Shown here: piece after piece, positions 43,061 through 51,202 of the stretch
How the letters are laid out: the number at the start of each line of letters is the position of its first letter
How positions within the stretch are numbered: the first letter of the stretch is position 1
Origin: SAR86 cluster bacterium
GTDB lineage: Bacteria; Pseudomonadota; Gammaproteobacteria; Magnimaribacterales; Magnimaribacteraceae
DNA length: 64,000 nucleotides
Direction of reading: 5' to 3'
NCBI GenBank assembly: GCA_029268615.1
Contig: JAQWNM010000005.1
Location: 1 to 64,000 of the forward strand
Notes under the pieces: generated by a model
What the model was told of the DNA's origin: nothing
What the model saw: only the letters and a program-made list of their open reading frames with translations
Databases searched by the model: none
Translations under genes and position numbers: made by a program

Positions 43061-43136
43061 TGGTGGGCCGTCTGCGACTCGAACGCAGGACCAATTCCTT
43101 AAAAGGGAACTGCTCTACCGACTGAGCTAACGGCCC
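43061..43136 (-). tRNA. tRNA-Lys (anticodon TTT)
   Basis: Minus-strand cloverleaf of 76 bases including the encoded CCA. The acceptor stem GGGCCGT pairs with ACGGCCC, D arm TTAGCTCAGTCGGTAGAGC, anticodon loop CTTTTAA with TTT, and T arm TGCGTTCGAGTCGCA. The position directly after cpoB matches E. coli, where lysine tRNAs follow the tol-pal-cpoB cluster. It also marks the right border of the catabolic island. Confidence 0.97.
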
Positions 43137-43167
43137 ACAAAGTGCGTATGATAAAGGTTTAATTCAA

Positions 43168-43866
43168 TTATTTCGAGACTTCTTCTAAACTTTCTTTAGA
43201 TTTTAATGCCAGTAAAGAGCTTGCTGTATTTGGATAATTTTCTATTACCTGGTTGTAGTAAGTATTTGCTTCTATTATCTCACTAGAAATCCTTGATATC
43301 TCCCCCAATTTATAAAGTGAATCAGGATATCTTGGGTGATCCTTATAGTTGTTAATTAATACTAAATAACTTTCTTTTGCATTTGCTAAATTCTCCTGAG
43401 CAAGGAATAATTCTCCAGACCAAAAATAAGCATCTCCTGAATATCTCCCTTTTGGATATTTTATAATTTGAATATCAAAAGCTTCTAATGCCTCAGCAAA
43501 CCTACCTAAATCAAATAACTCAAGCGCCTTTCTATGAAGAGACAATTCTTTATAATCTTCTTCAGTTATATTTTGCTCGGCATCAGTAAATGATAATTCT
43601 TCAGCTTGACCTGGCGAGATTTGAGTTAATTCATATAGCCTTCTATCGATATCAACATATCTTTGCTGATTAAGTTCTTCGAATCTATTCAATAAATAAG
43701 AAGTTTCTTCAAGTTTTCCTCTGAGTTCTGCAATTTCATCTTCAAGTCTATTTATTTTTTGATACAAAAGATTAAGACCCTCTTCTGAATTAAGATCTTC
43801 CGTTAAAACATGCCCAATTATTCCAATGAGAATAGCAATAAAAAAAAATTTTCTAAAATTATACAA
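43168..43866 (-). CDS. cpoB: Cell division coordinator CpoB (YbgF)
   Basis: Periplasmic protein that links peptidoglycan synthesis with Tol-Pal constriction. Signal peptide in the first 22 residues, a coiled coil at about 30-75 (YQKINRLEDEIAELRGKLEE), then TPR repeats (ALELFDLGRFAEALEAFD and others). 232 residues, close to E. coli's 263. Last protein gene of the tol-pal operon, 2 bases after pal. Confidence 0.93.
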   Translation of the reverse strand: MYNFRKFFFIAILIGIIGHVLTEDLNSEEGLNLLYQKINRLEDEIAELRGKLEETSYLLNRFEELNQQRYVDIDRRLYELTQISPGQAEELSFTDAEQNITEEDYKELSLHRKALELFDLGRFAEALEAFDIQIIKYPKGRYSGDAYFWSGELFLAQENLANAKESYLVLINNYKDHPRYPDSLYKLGEISRISSEIIEANTYYNQVIENYPNTASSLLALKSKESLEEVSK

Positions 43867-43868
43867 TT

Positions 43869-44342
43869 CTAAAATGCTTTTACTTCAACTCTTCTGTTTT
43901 GAGCCCAGGCTTTCAAAGTAGAAAGGCTGCTTAAAGGTTTTTCTTCGCCATAACTTACGGTTGTTACTCTACTTGAGTTTATACCATTGATAATTAATAA
44001 ATCTGAAACTGATTGGGCCCTTCTCTCACCTAACGCTAAATTATACTCTCTAGTCCCTCTCTCATCACAATGACCTTCAATTCGGACATTAAGAGATGAA
44101 TTTTCATTCAGCATTTTAGCTAAAAGACGGACCTCTTTTGCAACAGCAGGATTAATGTCACTACTATCATAATCAAATAAATAAACTCCCTGATTTGTAG
44201 AAGAAGCGCCTTCATAACTTGCGTTAATAGAGGTAGAACTTGATTCTGAATTTACAGCATTTTCATATGAAGGGCCTGATGAGCAACCTATAAAAGAGCA
44301 GAAAATTACGGAAGAAAAGAAAAAAACTTGCAGTGCATTCAT
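43869..44342 (-). CDS. pal: Peptidoglycan-associated lipoprotein Pal
   Basis: Outer-membrane lipoprotein that binds peptidoglycan. Lipobox FIGC gives modified cysteine C20. The OmpA-like domain holds the meso-DAP-binding region EGHCDERGTREYNLALGERRA and ends NRRVEVKA. 157 residues (173 in E. coli). 50 bases separate it from tolB. Confidence 0.96.
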   Translation of the reverse strand: MNALQVFFFSSVIFCSFIGCSSGPSYENAVNSESSSTSINASYEGASSTNQGVYLFDYDSSDINPAVAKEVRLLAKMLNENSSLNVRIEGHCDERGTREYNLALGERRAQSVSDLLIINGINSSRVTTVSYGEEKPLSSLSTLKAWAQNRRVEVKAF

Positions 44343-44392
44343 TAAATTTCCAATGTTAAAGTTATATTAGTCTATGACATCATTATAACCGT

Positions 44393-45694
44393 TTAGTTCA
44401 AAAAAGGTGACCAAGCAGGCTCTCTAACTTCGCCTTTTGTTGAAGGAAGAAAAAAACTAGTTTCTCCATCAACAGATATGCCAGCGAGGAGACTCACACC
44501 ATCATATTTTGTTGCATACATTATCAAGTTTCCATTTGGAGATATGGTTGGCGATTCATCCAAAGGAGTATCTGTCAAGATATCCATAATGCCGCTCTTT
44601 AGATGCAGGCGAGCTATATGGAATACTCCATTATTTCTATGAACGTAAACTATGCTTTTTCCATCTGGTAAATATCGTGCCCTAGCATTGTAGTTGCCTT
44701 TGAAGGTAAGTCTTTTTATTTTATTATTAGATAAATTGATTTCATAGATTTGTGGTGAACCACTTCTATTTGAAGTAAAAACTATCCTTTTAGAATTAGA
44801 TGACCAGTCTGGCTCAGTATCTATCCCATAGTGCTCTGTTAGCCTAGTCCAAACTTTTTTCTTTAGATGATATTTATAGATATCTGAGTTTCCATTTTTA
44901 GATAAGACTGCTGCTAAAAACTTACCATTTGAAGACCAATCAGGTGAGCTATTTAAGCCTTCTTGAGGCTTAATTAGCTGCCTTTTGCCAGATAAAATTG
45001 ATTGAACATAAATATTAGACCTACCTAATTCAAAAGAGACATAAGCAACAGACTGGCCATCTGGAGACCAAGTTGGGGAAATAATTGGAGCATTGGAAGA
45101 AACTAGAACCTTGTCTCTGCCGCCATCAAAATCACTTATTCTCAAAAGATACTCTTCATTTAAATAATCAGAACCATCTACATAAAGAATCTTAGTCGAA
45201 AAAATTCCAGGTATACCTGTTATTTCTTTATAGATACTATCACTTATGCCGTGAGCAAGACTCTTAAAATCATTTGTAGATCCTTTTATATAAGCCTTGT
45301 GTAATCTTTTCTCTCTAGCAATATCATAAATAAAATAAGTAACTTCAATATTATTTTTTAATTTACTAGCAGATATAGATTCTGCTTTTCCAAAAATTAG
45401 ATAATCAATATTAAGTAGCCTCCAATCCCTATAATATAATTCATTCTCAGAGCTGGGAAAGCTTAACATCTGACTTGGAGGTAAGATCTTATACTCTCCA
45501 ATAAATTCTAAATCATTTGCAATTAATTCATGTAAATATGAATCAATAGATATATCCATACTCAATGATATAGGTACTATGGCAATATTAATTGGATCAT
45601 TGGATCCTTTTGTAATCTCTATCCTTAATTCAGCATTTATAAATGAAGCAATAAAAACCAAAAGTATAAGAAAGAAAAACTTTTTAACCGTCAT
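44393..45694 (-). CDS. tolB: Tol-Pal translocation protein TolB
   Basis: Periplasmic beta-propeller protein of the Tol-Pal system, 433 residues from the chosen start. Signal peptide MTVKKFFFLILLVFIASFINA. An N-terminal domain (about 25-160) is followed by repeated propeller blades with SWSPDGQ/SPDWSSNGK-type motifs. I chose the ATG at 45694, which overlaps the last codons of tolA by 11 bases; the longer frame adds 16 residues ahead of the signal peptide. Confidence 0.95.
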   Translation of the reverse strand: MTVKKFFFLILLVFIASFINAELRIEITKGSNDPINIAIVPISLSMDISIDSYLHELIANDLEFIGEYKILPPSQMLSFPSSENELYYRDWRLLNIDYLIFGKAESISASKLKNNIEVTYFIYDIAREKRLHKAYIKGSTNDFKSLAHGISDSIYKEITGIPGIFSTKILYVDGSDYLNEEYLLRISDFDGGRDKVLVSSNAPIISPTWSPDGQSVAYVSFELGRSNIYVQSILSGKRQLIKPQEGLNSSPDWSSNGKFLAAVLSKNGNSDIYKYHLKKKVWTRLTEHYGIDTEPDWSSNSKRIVFTSNRSGSPQIYEINLSNNKIKRLTFKGNYNARARYLPDGKSIVYVHRNNGVFHIARLHLKSGIMDILTDTPLDESPTISPNGNLIMYATKYDGVSLLAGISVDGETSFFLPSTKGEVREPAWSPFLN

Positions 45695-46325
45695 TTTCTT
45701 TAGGAATAAATACAAGTAAGAAATTCCTGAAATTATTATCAAACATTGTTCTAGGCATAGAATTGATTCCCCTAATAAAATCTATACTTTCAACTGCAGT
45801 TAGAGTTGAACGGTCAAATACTTCATCTCCACTTTTTTTAGTTAGATTCATAGATACAATTTCTCCAGTTGGAAGCATACTGATGGATAATTCTACAGAC
45901 ATTCCTATCTTTGCAGATTCTGGTTGATTCCAACTATCAATAATTTGTTTCTTTATGATATTAGAATACTCAGAGATTTTACCTAAATACCCTTCTAAAT
46001 TAATCTTTTCTTTAAGAGGGTCAGCCAATTCTCTTATTCTGAGATTCTCTAAAGCTAAAGAAGGATTTAAAGTCTCTAGTAACTCTTTTTCAATATTATT
46101 ATTTTTGATGGATTTAGAATTAGAATCTTGATCTTTTATAAAACTTGAAACTATAGGCCTATCTATTTTCTCATCTTCAAACAAAGTATAAACTTTAATG
46201 ATAGCATCAGAAGATTTTATAGGGATAAAAGATAGCTGAAAATAAGATACCCAAACAGAAAAAAAAATTAAGATAAAATGTAAACTTAAAGATATTAAAA
46301 ATCCAGCATAGAAATTTTGTTTCAT
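45684..46325 (-). CDS. tolA: TolA, shortened form
   Basis: Inner-membrane Tol protein that couples TolQR to TolB and Pal. One N-terminal membrane helix at about 8-30, then a short linker, then a TonB/TolA-type C-terminal domain beginning near 110 (IIKKQIIDSWNQPE; VELSISMLPTGEIVSMNLTKKSGD). At 213 residues it is half the length of E. coli TolA (421), because the long helical alanine-rich domain is nearly missing. Identity rests on position between tolR and tolB plus the C-terminal pattern. Confidence 0.88.
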   Translation of the reverse strand: MKQNFYAGFLISLSLHFILIFFSVWVSYFQLSFIPIKSSDAIIKVYTLFEDEKIDRPIVSSFIKDQDSNSKSIKNNNIEKELLETLNPSLALENLRIRELADPLKEKINLEGYLGKISEYSNIIKKQIIDSWNQPESAKIGMSVELSISMLPTGEIVSMNLTKKSGDEVFDRSTLTAVESIDFIRGINSMPRTMFDNNFRNFLLVFIPKENDG

Positions 46326-46326
46326 T

Positions 46327-46752
46327 TTAAGTTTTAGGAGGTTTTGTTATTAAACCCACTTCTTTCGCACCAGAAGCCTGTAATTTAGACATTACAGCCA
46401 TTATTTTTTCATACTTTACTTCACCATCCCCCCTGACTACAACTTGTAGTTCAGGGTTGGCAGATAAAATCTTATGTATGTTCTTACCCAACTCTTCTTC
46501 TGATAACGATTTATTAGATGTAGCAGAAGTTTCTAGAAAATAACTTCCATCTGATTTTACAGATACAATTAATGGATCAGAAATTGTTCTTGGTAATGCT
46601 TCAGATGATGTTTCAGGAAGATTTACTAATACGCCCTGTACCATTAACGGAGCTGAAATCATGAAAACCACAAGCAAAACAAGCATGACATCAATATAAG
46701 GGACTACATTAATCTCTGACATTAATTTTTTCTTAGACCTTCGCCGTATCAT
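46327..46752 (-). CDS. tolR: TolR
   Basis: ExbD/TolR-family inner-membrane protein, 141 residues. N-terminal INVVPYIDVMLVLLVVFMISAP has the conserved Asp in the membrane helix that works in proton use. Periplasmic C-terminal half without further helices. It starts 6 bases after tolQ and ends 1 base before tolA. Confidence 0.96.
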   Translation of the reverse strand: MIRRRSKKKLMSEINVVPYIDVMLVLLVVFMISAPLMVQGVLVNLPETSSEALPRTISDPLIVSVKSDGSYFLETSATSNKSLSEEELGKNIHKILSANPELQVVVRGDGEVKYEKIMAVMSKLQASGAKEVGLITKPPKT

Positions 46753-46758
46753 TTTTTA

Positions 46759-47433
46759 TTAGTTCCTATGAATTTCTCTGTAAAGCACAGAACAAAGTTC
46801 ATCTGTAAAACCAAGATAGGATGTCACAAGATTATCTACCCTTACAGAAAACCTGTTATAGGCGATCTGTGCAGGAATAGCAGCAAATAGACCTATTGCT
46901 GTAGCTACTAGGGCTTCCGAAATACCGGGTGCTACTGATGCTAGTGTAGCTTGAGAAGCCTCAGCAAGACCTATAAATGAATTCATGATTCCCCAGACAG
47001 TCCCAAATAATCCTATATACGGGCTGACTGAAGCTACAGTAGCCAAAAATGGAAGGTTTTTTTCAAGTAAAACTTCTTCATGTCTCAAGGATGTCTGCAT
47101 GGAACGTTCGACCCCCTCCATTAACATCTCAGAAGGTATATTTTCAGAAATTAATTTTTTATACTCCTCTAATCCAGATCTAAAAAGATATTCAGCACCT
47201 ATTGGACTTTCATCCTTATCTCCGCCCATCTCATATACGATATCTAAATCAATGTCAGACCAAAATAAATATTCAAAATTCTTAAATTCTTCCTCGGACT
47301 TAGATAATACAGACCACCTTTCAAAAATGACCATCCAAGAAAGGATAGAAAATAGGAACAATAATACAATTACCCCTTGAACCATTAAACTGGCATCTAA
47401 GAAAAGGTTAATAATATTTAAAGATTGATTCAT
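46759..47433 (-). CDS. tolQ: TolQ
   Basis: ExbB/TolQ-family proton channel subunit, 224 residues. Helix 1 at about 15-35; helices 2 and 3 near 130-185 with LATVASVSPYIGLFGTVWGIM and ISEALVATAIGLFAAIPAQIAYN, the segments carrying the conserved polar residues of the family. Its start overlaps the ybgC end by 4 bases. Confidence 0.97.
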   Translation of the reverse strand: MNQSLNIINLFLDASLMVQGVIVLLFLFSILSWMVIFERWSVLSKSEEEFKNFEYLFWSDIDLDIVYEMGGDKDESPIGAEYLFRSGLEEYKKLISENIPSEMLMEGVERSMQTSLRHEEVLLEKNLPFLATVASVSPYIGLFGTVWGIMNSFIGLAEASQATLASVAPGISEALVATAIGLFAAIPAQIAYNRFSVRVDNLVTSYLGFTDELCSVLYREIHRN

Positions 47434-47834
47434 AACAATGTTTTCATTCCTTCAAATAACTTATTGGGAAGGCGCATAGGCAAGAAAGATTCAAAAGATA
47501 AACACCCACAACCAATAGTTGCCTCCACAAGCAGTGTACTATCTAAGAACACTTTTTGAGAAAAATCAAAGCTTACTTTCCCTAATTTAATTAACTTAGT
47601 TTCTATAATTATCTCATTATCAAGAATAGCCGGCTTTCTGAATTTAATATCTAGTTTTCTTACAACAAAAATACCCCCTTCCTCTATAAGAGATTGTTGA
47701 CCATAGCCAATCTCTCTTAAATATTCAGTTCTAGCCCTCTCAAAAAATCTTAGATAATTGGCGTAATAAACAACTCCTTGCGCATCAGTATCTTCAAAAT
47801 ATATCCTTAAAGAGAATTTATGATTCTGAGTCAT
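47430..47834 (-). CDS. ybgC: YbgC-family acyl-CoA thioesterase
   Basis: Hot-dog fold thioesterase linked to the Tol-Pal operon. The active-site motif is FEDTDAQGVVYYANYLRFFERAR, with the catalytic Asp in TDAQG. 134 residues, the same as E. coli. It overlaps both neighbours by 4 bases, so it is in the same transcript. Confidence 0.95.
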   Translation of the reverse strand: MTQNHKFSLRIYFEDTDAQGVVYYANYLRFFERARTEYLREIGYGQQSLIEEGGIFVVRKLDIKFRKPAILDNEIIIETKLIKLGKVSFDFSQKVFLDSTLLVEATIGCGCLSFESFLPMRLPNKLFEGMKTLL

Positions 47835-48244
47835 TCATTCTGGAAGTCAATATCTTCTTGATATAGCTCCTTTAGTAAAAATATAAAGTCTTCCCAAAGG
47901 AGGTCTGCTATAAAGGGGGAGTTAATATGAAGCATTGGATTAATTGCACCAATGGGCACTCTTACTTTTATGGGTCGTCTATCAAATTTATAAACTAATG
48001 CAGGGATTCCATTATTTTGATTAGTTGCATCTTGAACTTGCTTCCACCATGCTTCTAGAGGCTCTGCTCCAGATCCATATCTTTTACATTCTATATTCCA
48101 TCTTCCTAACCTTAAATCAGGCAAATGTTTTTCTCTTGTTTGTTCAAGAATTCGCCTAATATTATTTTTGAGCCCTAAATCATTTGTCAAAAGATTTGCT
48201 ATCTCTCTTTCAAATGAAGCTCCTTTATTCCTTGAATTTGTCAT
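47831..48244 (-). CDS. Putative PDDEXK-fold endonuclease in the ruvCAB position
   Basis: Protein of 137 residues with an apparent PD-(D/E)XK nuclease core: E in the first helix (SFEREIANLL), D43 in LPDLRLG and E52-x-K54 in WNIECKRYG, followed by a helix (EAWWKQVQDA). Conserved phage-type resolvase-like proteins share this layout. In Pseudomonas-like genomes yebC and ybgC are separated by ruvC-ruvA-ruvB; here this gene alone fills the gap, overlapping ybgC by 4 bases and lying 6 bases after yebC. A role in Holliday junction cleavage is therefore inferred; restriction or repair nuclease is the alternative. Confidence 0.72.
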   Translation of the reverse strand: MTNSRNKGASFEREIANLLTNDLGLKNNIRRILEQTREKHLPDLRLGRWNIECKRYGSGAEPLEAWWKQVQDATNQNNGIPALVYKFDRRPIKVRVPIGAINPMLHINSPFIADLLWEDFIFLLKELYQEDIDFQNE

Positions 48245-48249
48245 TGAAT

Positions 48250-48993
48250 TTAAATTTGTTTCATTAATTCAGAAGAAAACTCAGCATTAGAGTGGACATT
48301 TTGAGTGTCATCTAGATCTTCTAAGATTTCCAATAATCTATATACAGATAAAGAGGTATCATGATCTAAACTAATAGTAGTTTCTGGTAATAATGTAATT
48401 TCAGATTCCTCTAATTGTATATTAGAGGAATTCAAAGATTTAGCGACCTCTTGAAGCTTATCTGGATGAGTGATAATGGTTATTGAATCATCTTCATGTA
48501 TTTCTATATCCTCAGCTCCAGAATCTATAGCTAAATCCATAACCTTCTCTTGATCATTGGGCGCACTTACTTGAATCTGCCCTTGTTTCTTAAATAAATA
48601 AGAGACTGAACCATTAGTGCCTAAATTTCCTCCTGCCTTACTAAAAGCATGCCTTACCTCAGCTACAGTTCTATTTATATTGTCTGTCATAGTTTCAACT
48701 AAAATAGCAACTCCTCCAGCTCCGTAACCTTCGTATAAGACTTCTTCTAAATTTTCACCTTCCCCGCCTCCAGCACCTCTTTGAATAGCTCTATCTATAG
48801 TATCTTTAGGCATATTAGCTGAAAGTGCTTTATCTAGTGCTGTTCGTAATCTTGGATTATCTTCTGGACTAGGACCCCCTAATCTTGCTGCTACAGTTAG
48901 CTCTCTTATTAGTCTTGAGAAAACCTTTCCTCTCTTAGCATCTTGCCGACCTTTTCTGTGTTTTATATTAGCCCATTTAGAATGTCCTGCCAT
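48250..48993 (-). CDS. yebC: YebC/PmpR-family regulator or translation factor
   Basis: Cytoplasmic protein of 247 residues beginning MAGHSKWANIKHRKGRQDAKRGK as in nearly all bacterial YebC proteins, with the conserved GYGAGGVAILVETMTDNINRT. Family members act in transcription or in ribosome rescue at proline-rich sites. It follows aspS by 4 bases, the order usual in gammaproteobacteria. Confidence 0.96.
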   Translation of the reverse strand: MAGHSKWANIKHRKGRQDAKRGKVFSRLIRELTVAARLGGPSPEDNPRLRTALDKALSANMPKDTIDRAIQRGAGGGEGENLEEVLYEGYGAGGVAILVETMTDNINRTVAEVRHAFSKAGGNLGTNGSVSYLFKKQGQIQVSAPNDQEKVMDLAIDSGAEDIEIHEDDSITIITHPDKLQEVAKSLNSSNIQLEESEITLLPETTISLDHDTSLSVYRLLEILEDLDDTQNVHSNAEFSSELMKQI

Positions 48994-48997
48994 AACT

Positions 48998-50770
48998 CTA
49001 TTTCTCTTCCTCTTTTATGCGAATACCTAGCTCCTGAAGTTGTTCAATAGAAGCTATGCCTGGGGCCTCTGTTAATAGACAAGACGCTGTCTGAGTCTTT
49101 GGAAATGCTATTACATCTCTAATTGATTCAGAATCTGTCATTAACATAAGCATTCTATCTAGTCCAAAAGCTATGCCTCCATGAGGAGGACACCCATATT
49201 TCAAGGCAGATAACAAAAACCCAAATTTTTCTTCTGCTTCTTCCTTTTGGATACCTAATAGATCAAAAACTAAAGACTGAATTTCTTGATCATGTATACG
49301 AATAGATCCTCCTCCTACTTCGACTCCATTAATAACCATATCGTAAGCGTCTGCTATAACTGTCAAGGGGTTTTTAGTCAGCTCTTCCTTAGAGGATAGA
49401 GGTTTAGTGAAAGGATGATGCAATGGTGTTAATTGACTATTTTTATTTAATTCAAACATTGGCCAATCAGTAACCCAGCATGGAGCCCAATTACTTTCTA
49501 GAAGACCTAAATCCTTTGCTAAGAGATCCCTCAAAGAAGATAAAGAATCATTTGTAATTTTTGCATCTCCCGCTCCAAAAAATAAAATATCTCCAGATTG
49601 AAGATTCAAGGAACTAATAAGAGAATTGATAGTTTTATCGTCTAAAAATTTTAAAATTGGCGATTGAAGACCGTCTCTATTTTTTGTAATGTCCTGTACC
49701 TTAATATATGCAAGTCCTTTCGCACCTAAAGAAATAACATGCTTAGTATAGTCATCAATTTTTTTTCTAGTTATAGCTTCGCCTCCATGAACTTTTAGGG
49801 CAGCAATCCTAGAATTTAAATCATTTGCAGGATCACTAAAAACTTTAAAATCTGAATCCACAAATAACTCTTTAACTTCTACAAATTCTAAGGGATTTCT
49901 TAAATCAGGCTTGTCAGTTCCAAATTTTTCCATTGCTTCTTTATATGTAATCCTCCTAAAAATACCTAAATCAATGTCTAAAATATTTTTAAAAGTATTT
50001 AAGATCATCTCTTCAGTTAGGTCCATAACTTCTTTAGAGCTAACAAAAGAAGCTTCTATATCTATTTGAGTAAACTCTGGTTGTCTTTCAGCTCTTAAGT
50101 CTTCATCCCTAAAACATCTTGCAAATTGATAATATCTTTCAAAACCAGATGCCATCAAAGTCTGCTTAAATAATTGAGGTGATTGAGGTAAAGCAAAAAA
50201 AGAACCTGGAAAAGTTCTGCTTGGTACAAGATAATCTCTAGCTCCTTCGGGTGTAGCCTTAGTCAAGATAGGGGTTTCAATTTCTATGAAGTCGTATTTC
50301 TCTAAGTAAGCTCTTATAGCGGAAGAAGTTCTTGATCTTAACCTGATATTATTTTGCATTTCTTCTCTTCGAAGATCTAAAAATCTATATCTTAACCTTG
50401 TTTCTTCTCCAGTTTTTAGATGCTCATCCAATTGAAATGGAACAGGACCAGAAGTATTAAGAACTTCAAGGGAAGATGCTAAAAGCTCAAATTCTCCAGT
50501 CATAATTTCTTGGTTAATAGTCCCTTCAGGCCTTAATCTTAAAATCCCTGAACACTTAATTACGTATTCATTTCTACAGCTTTCTGCCAAAGAAAAAACA
50601 CTATCGTCCTCTGGGTTATAAACTACCTGAAGTAATCCTGACTCATCCCTGATATCTAAGAAAATGACTCCTCCATGATCTCTTCTTCTATGCACCCATC
50701 CTGCAATCTCTACTACCTTTCCTAGATCTTTTTTTACTACTAAACCACATTTGTGGGTTCTAAATGTCAT
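48998..50770 (-). CDS. aspS: Aspartyl-tRNA synthetase
   Basis: Class II synthetase of the bacterial type, 590 residues, identical in length to E. coli AspRS. N-terminal OB fold (KVVEIAGWVHRRRDHGG), class II core with QSPQLFKQTLMASGFERYYQ and FRDEDLRAERQPEFTQIDIE (motif 2), a GAD insertion at about 290-410, and motif 3 at GIAFGLDRMLML. First gene of the run that continues to tol-pal. Confidence 0.97.
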   Translation of the reverse strand: MTFRTHKCGLVVKKDLGKVVEIAGWVHRRRDHGGVIFLDIRDESGLLQVVYNPEDDSVFSLAESCRNEYVIKCSGILRLRPEGTINQEIMTGEFELLASSLEVLNTSGPVPFQLDEHLKTGEETRLRYRFLDLRREEMQNNIRLRSRTSSAIRAYLEKYDFIEIETPILTKATPEGARDYLVPSRTFPGSFFALPQSPQLFKQTLMASGFERYYQFARCFRDEDLRAERQPEFTQIDIEASFVSSKEVMDLTEEMILNTFKNILDIDLGIFRRITYKEAMEKFGTDKPDLRNPLEFVEVKELFVDSDFKVFSDPANDLNSRIAALKVHGGEAITRKKIDDYTKHVISLGAKGLAYIKVQDITKNRDGLQSPILKFLDDKTINSLISSLNLQSGDILFFGAGDAKITNDSLSSLRDLLAKDLGLLESNWAPCWVTDWPMFELNKNSQLTPLHHPFTKPLSSKEELTKNPLTVIADAYDMVINGVEVGGGSIRIHDQEIQSLVFDLLGIQKEEAEEKFGFLLSALKYGCPPHGGIAFGLDRMLMLMTDSESIRDVIAFPKTQTASCLLTEAPGIASIEQLQELGIRIKEEEK

Positions 50771-50803
50771 ATCCTATTTTTTCTCCTTCATGTAATGCAT
50801 TTT

Positions 50804-51097
50804 TTAATTCTTATCCTCTTTTGATTTATCTTTCTTTGCGCTCTTTTCAGTGGTGCTTTTTGTTGTAGAGGATTTTTTTTCGTTATCATCTTTAGAGAGA
50901 TTTTTCTTTTTTCCTGTCTTAAAATCAGTTTCATACCATCCGCTTCCTTTAAGCCGGAAAGAGGGGGCCGAAACTAATTTTTTAATATATCCTCTTTTAG
51001 AGCATGAAGGACATTCCTGTGGCAAAGGAGCACTGATAGACATAATTTTCTCAAATGTACTATCGCATTCTTGACATTCATACTCGTAGATTGGCAT
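50804..51097 (-). CDS. FmdB-family zinc ribbon protein
   Basis: Small protein of 97 residues. MPIYEYECQECDSTFEKI and ECPSCSKRG form a zinc ribbon (C8, C11, C29, C32). The C-terminal third is Lys/Ser/Glu-rich and probably disordered. It lies 33 bases before aspS, a pairing found in other gammaproteobacteria. Function unknown. Confidence 0.85.
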   Translation of the reverse strand: MPIYEYECQECDSTFEKIMSISAPLPQECPSCSKRGYIKKLVSAPSFRLKGSGWYETDFKTGKKKNLSKDDNEKKSSTTKSTTEKSAKKDKSKEDKN

Positions 51098-51202
51098 AGT
51101 TTCTTATATCAATTATCATAAATCTAAGAATTATAACAACATCCGAGAAGAACCTTCTAAATTAAAGTTAGCATGATATTATAAACTTTAATTAAAAAAA
51201 AT

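Noticed and set aside
14317-43136. Integrative element with att sites at tRNA-Lys
   Set aside because: No integrase or transposase in the island and no second copy of the tRNA 3' end seen near the left border.
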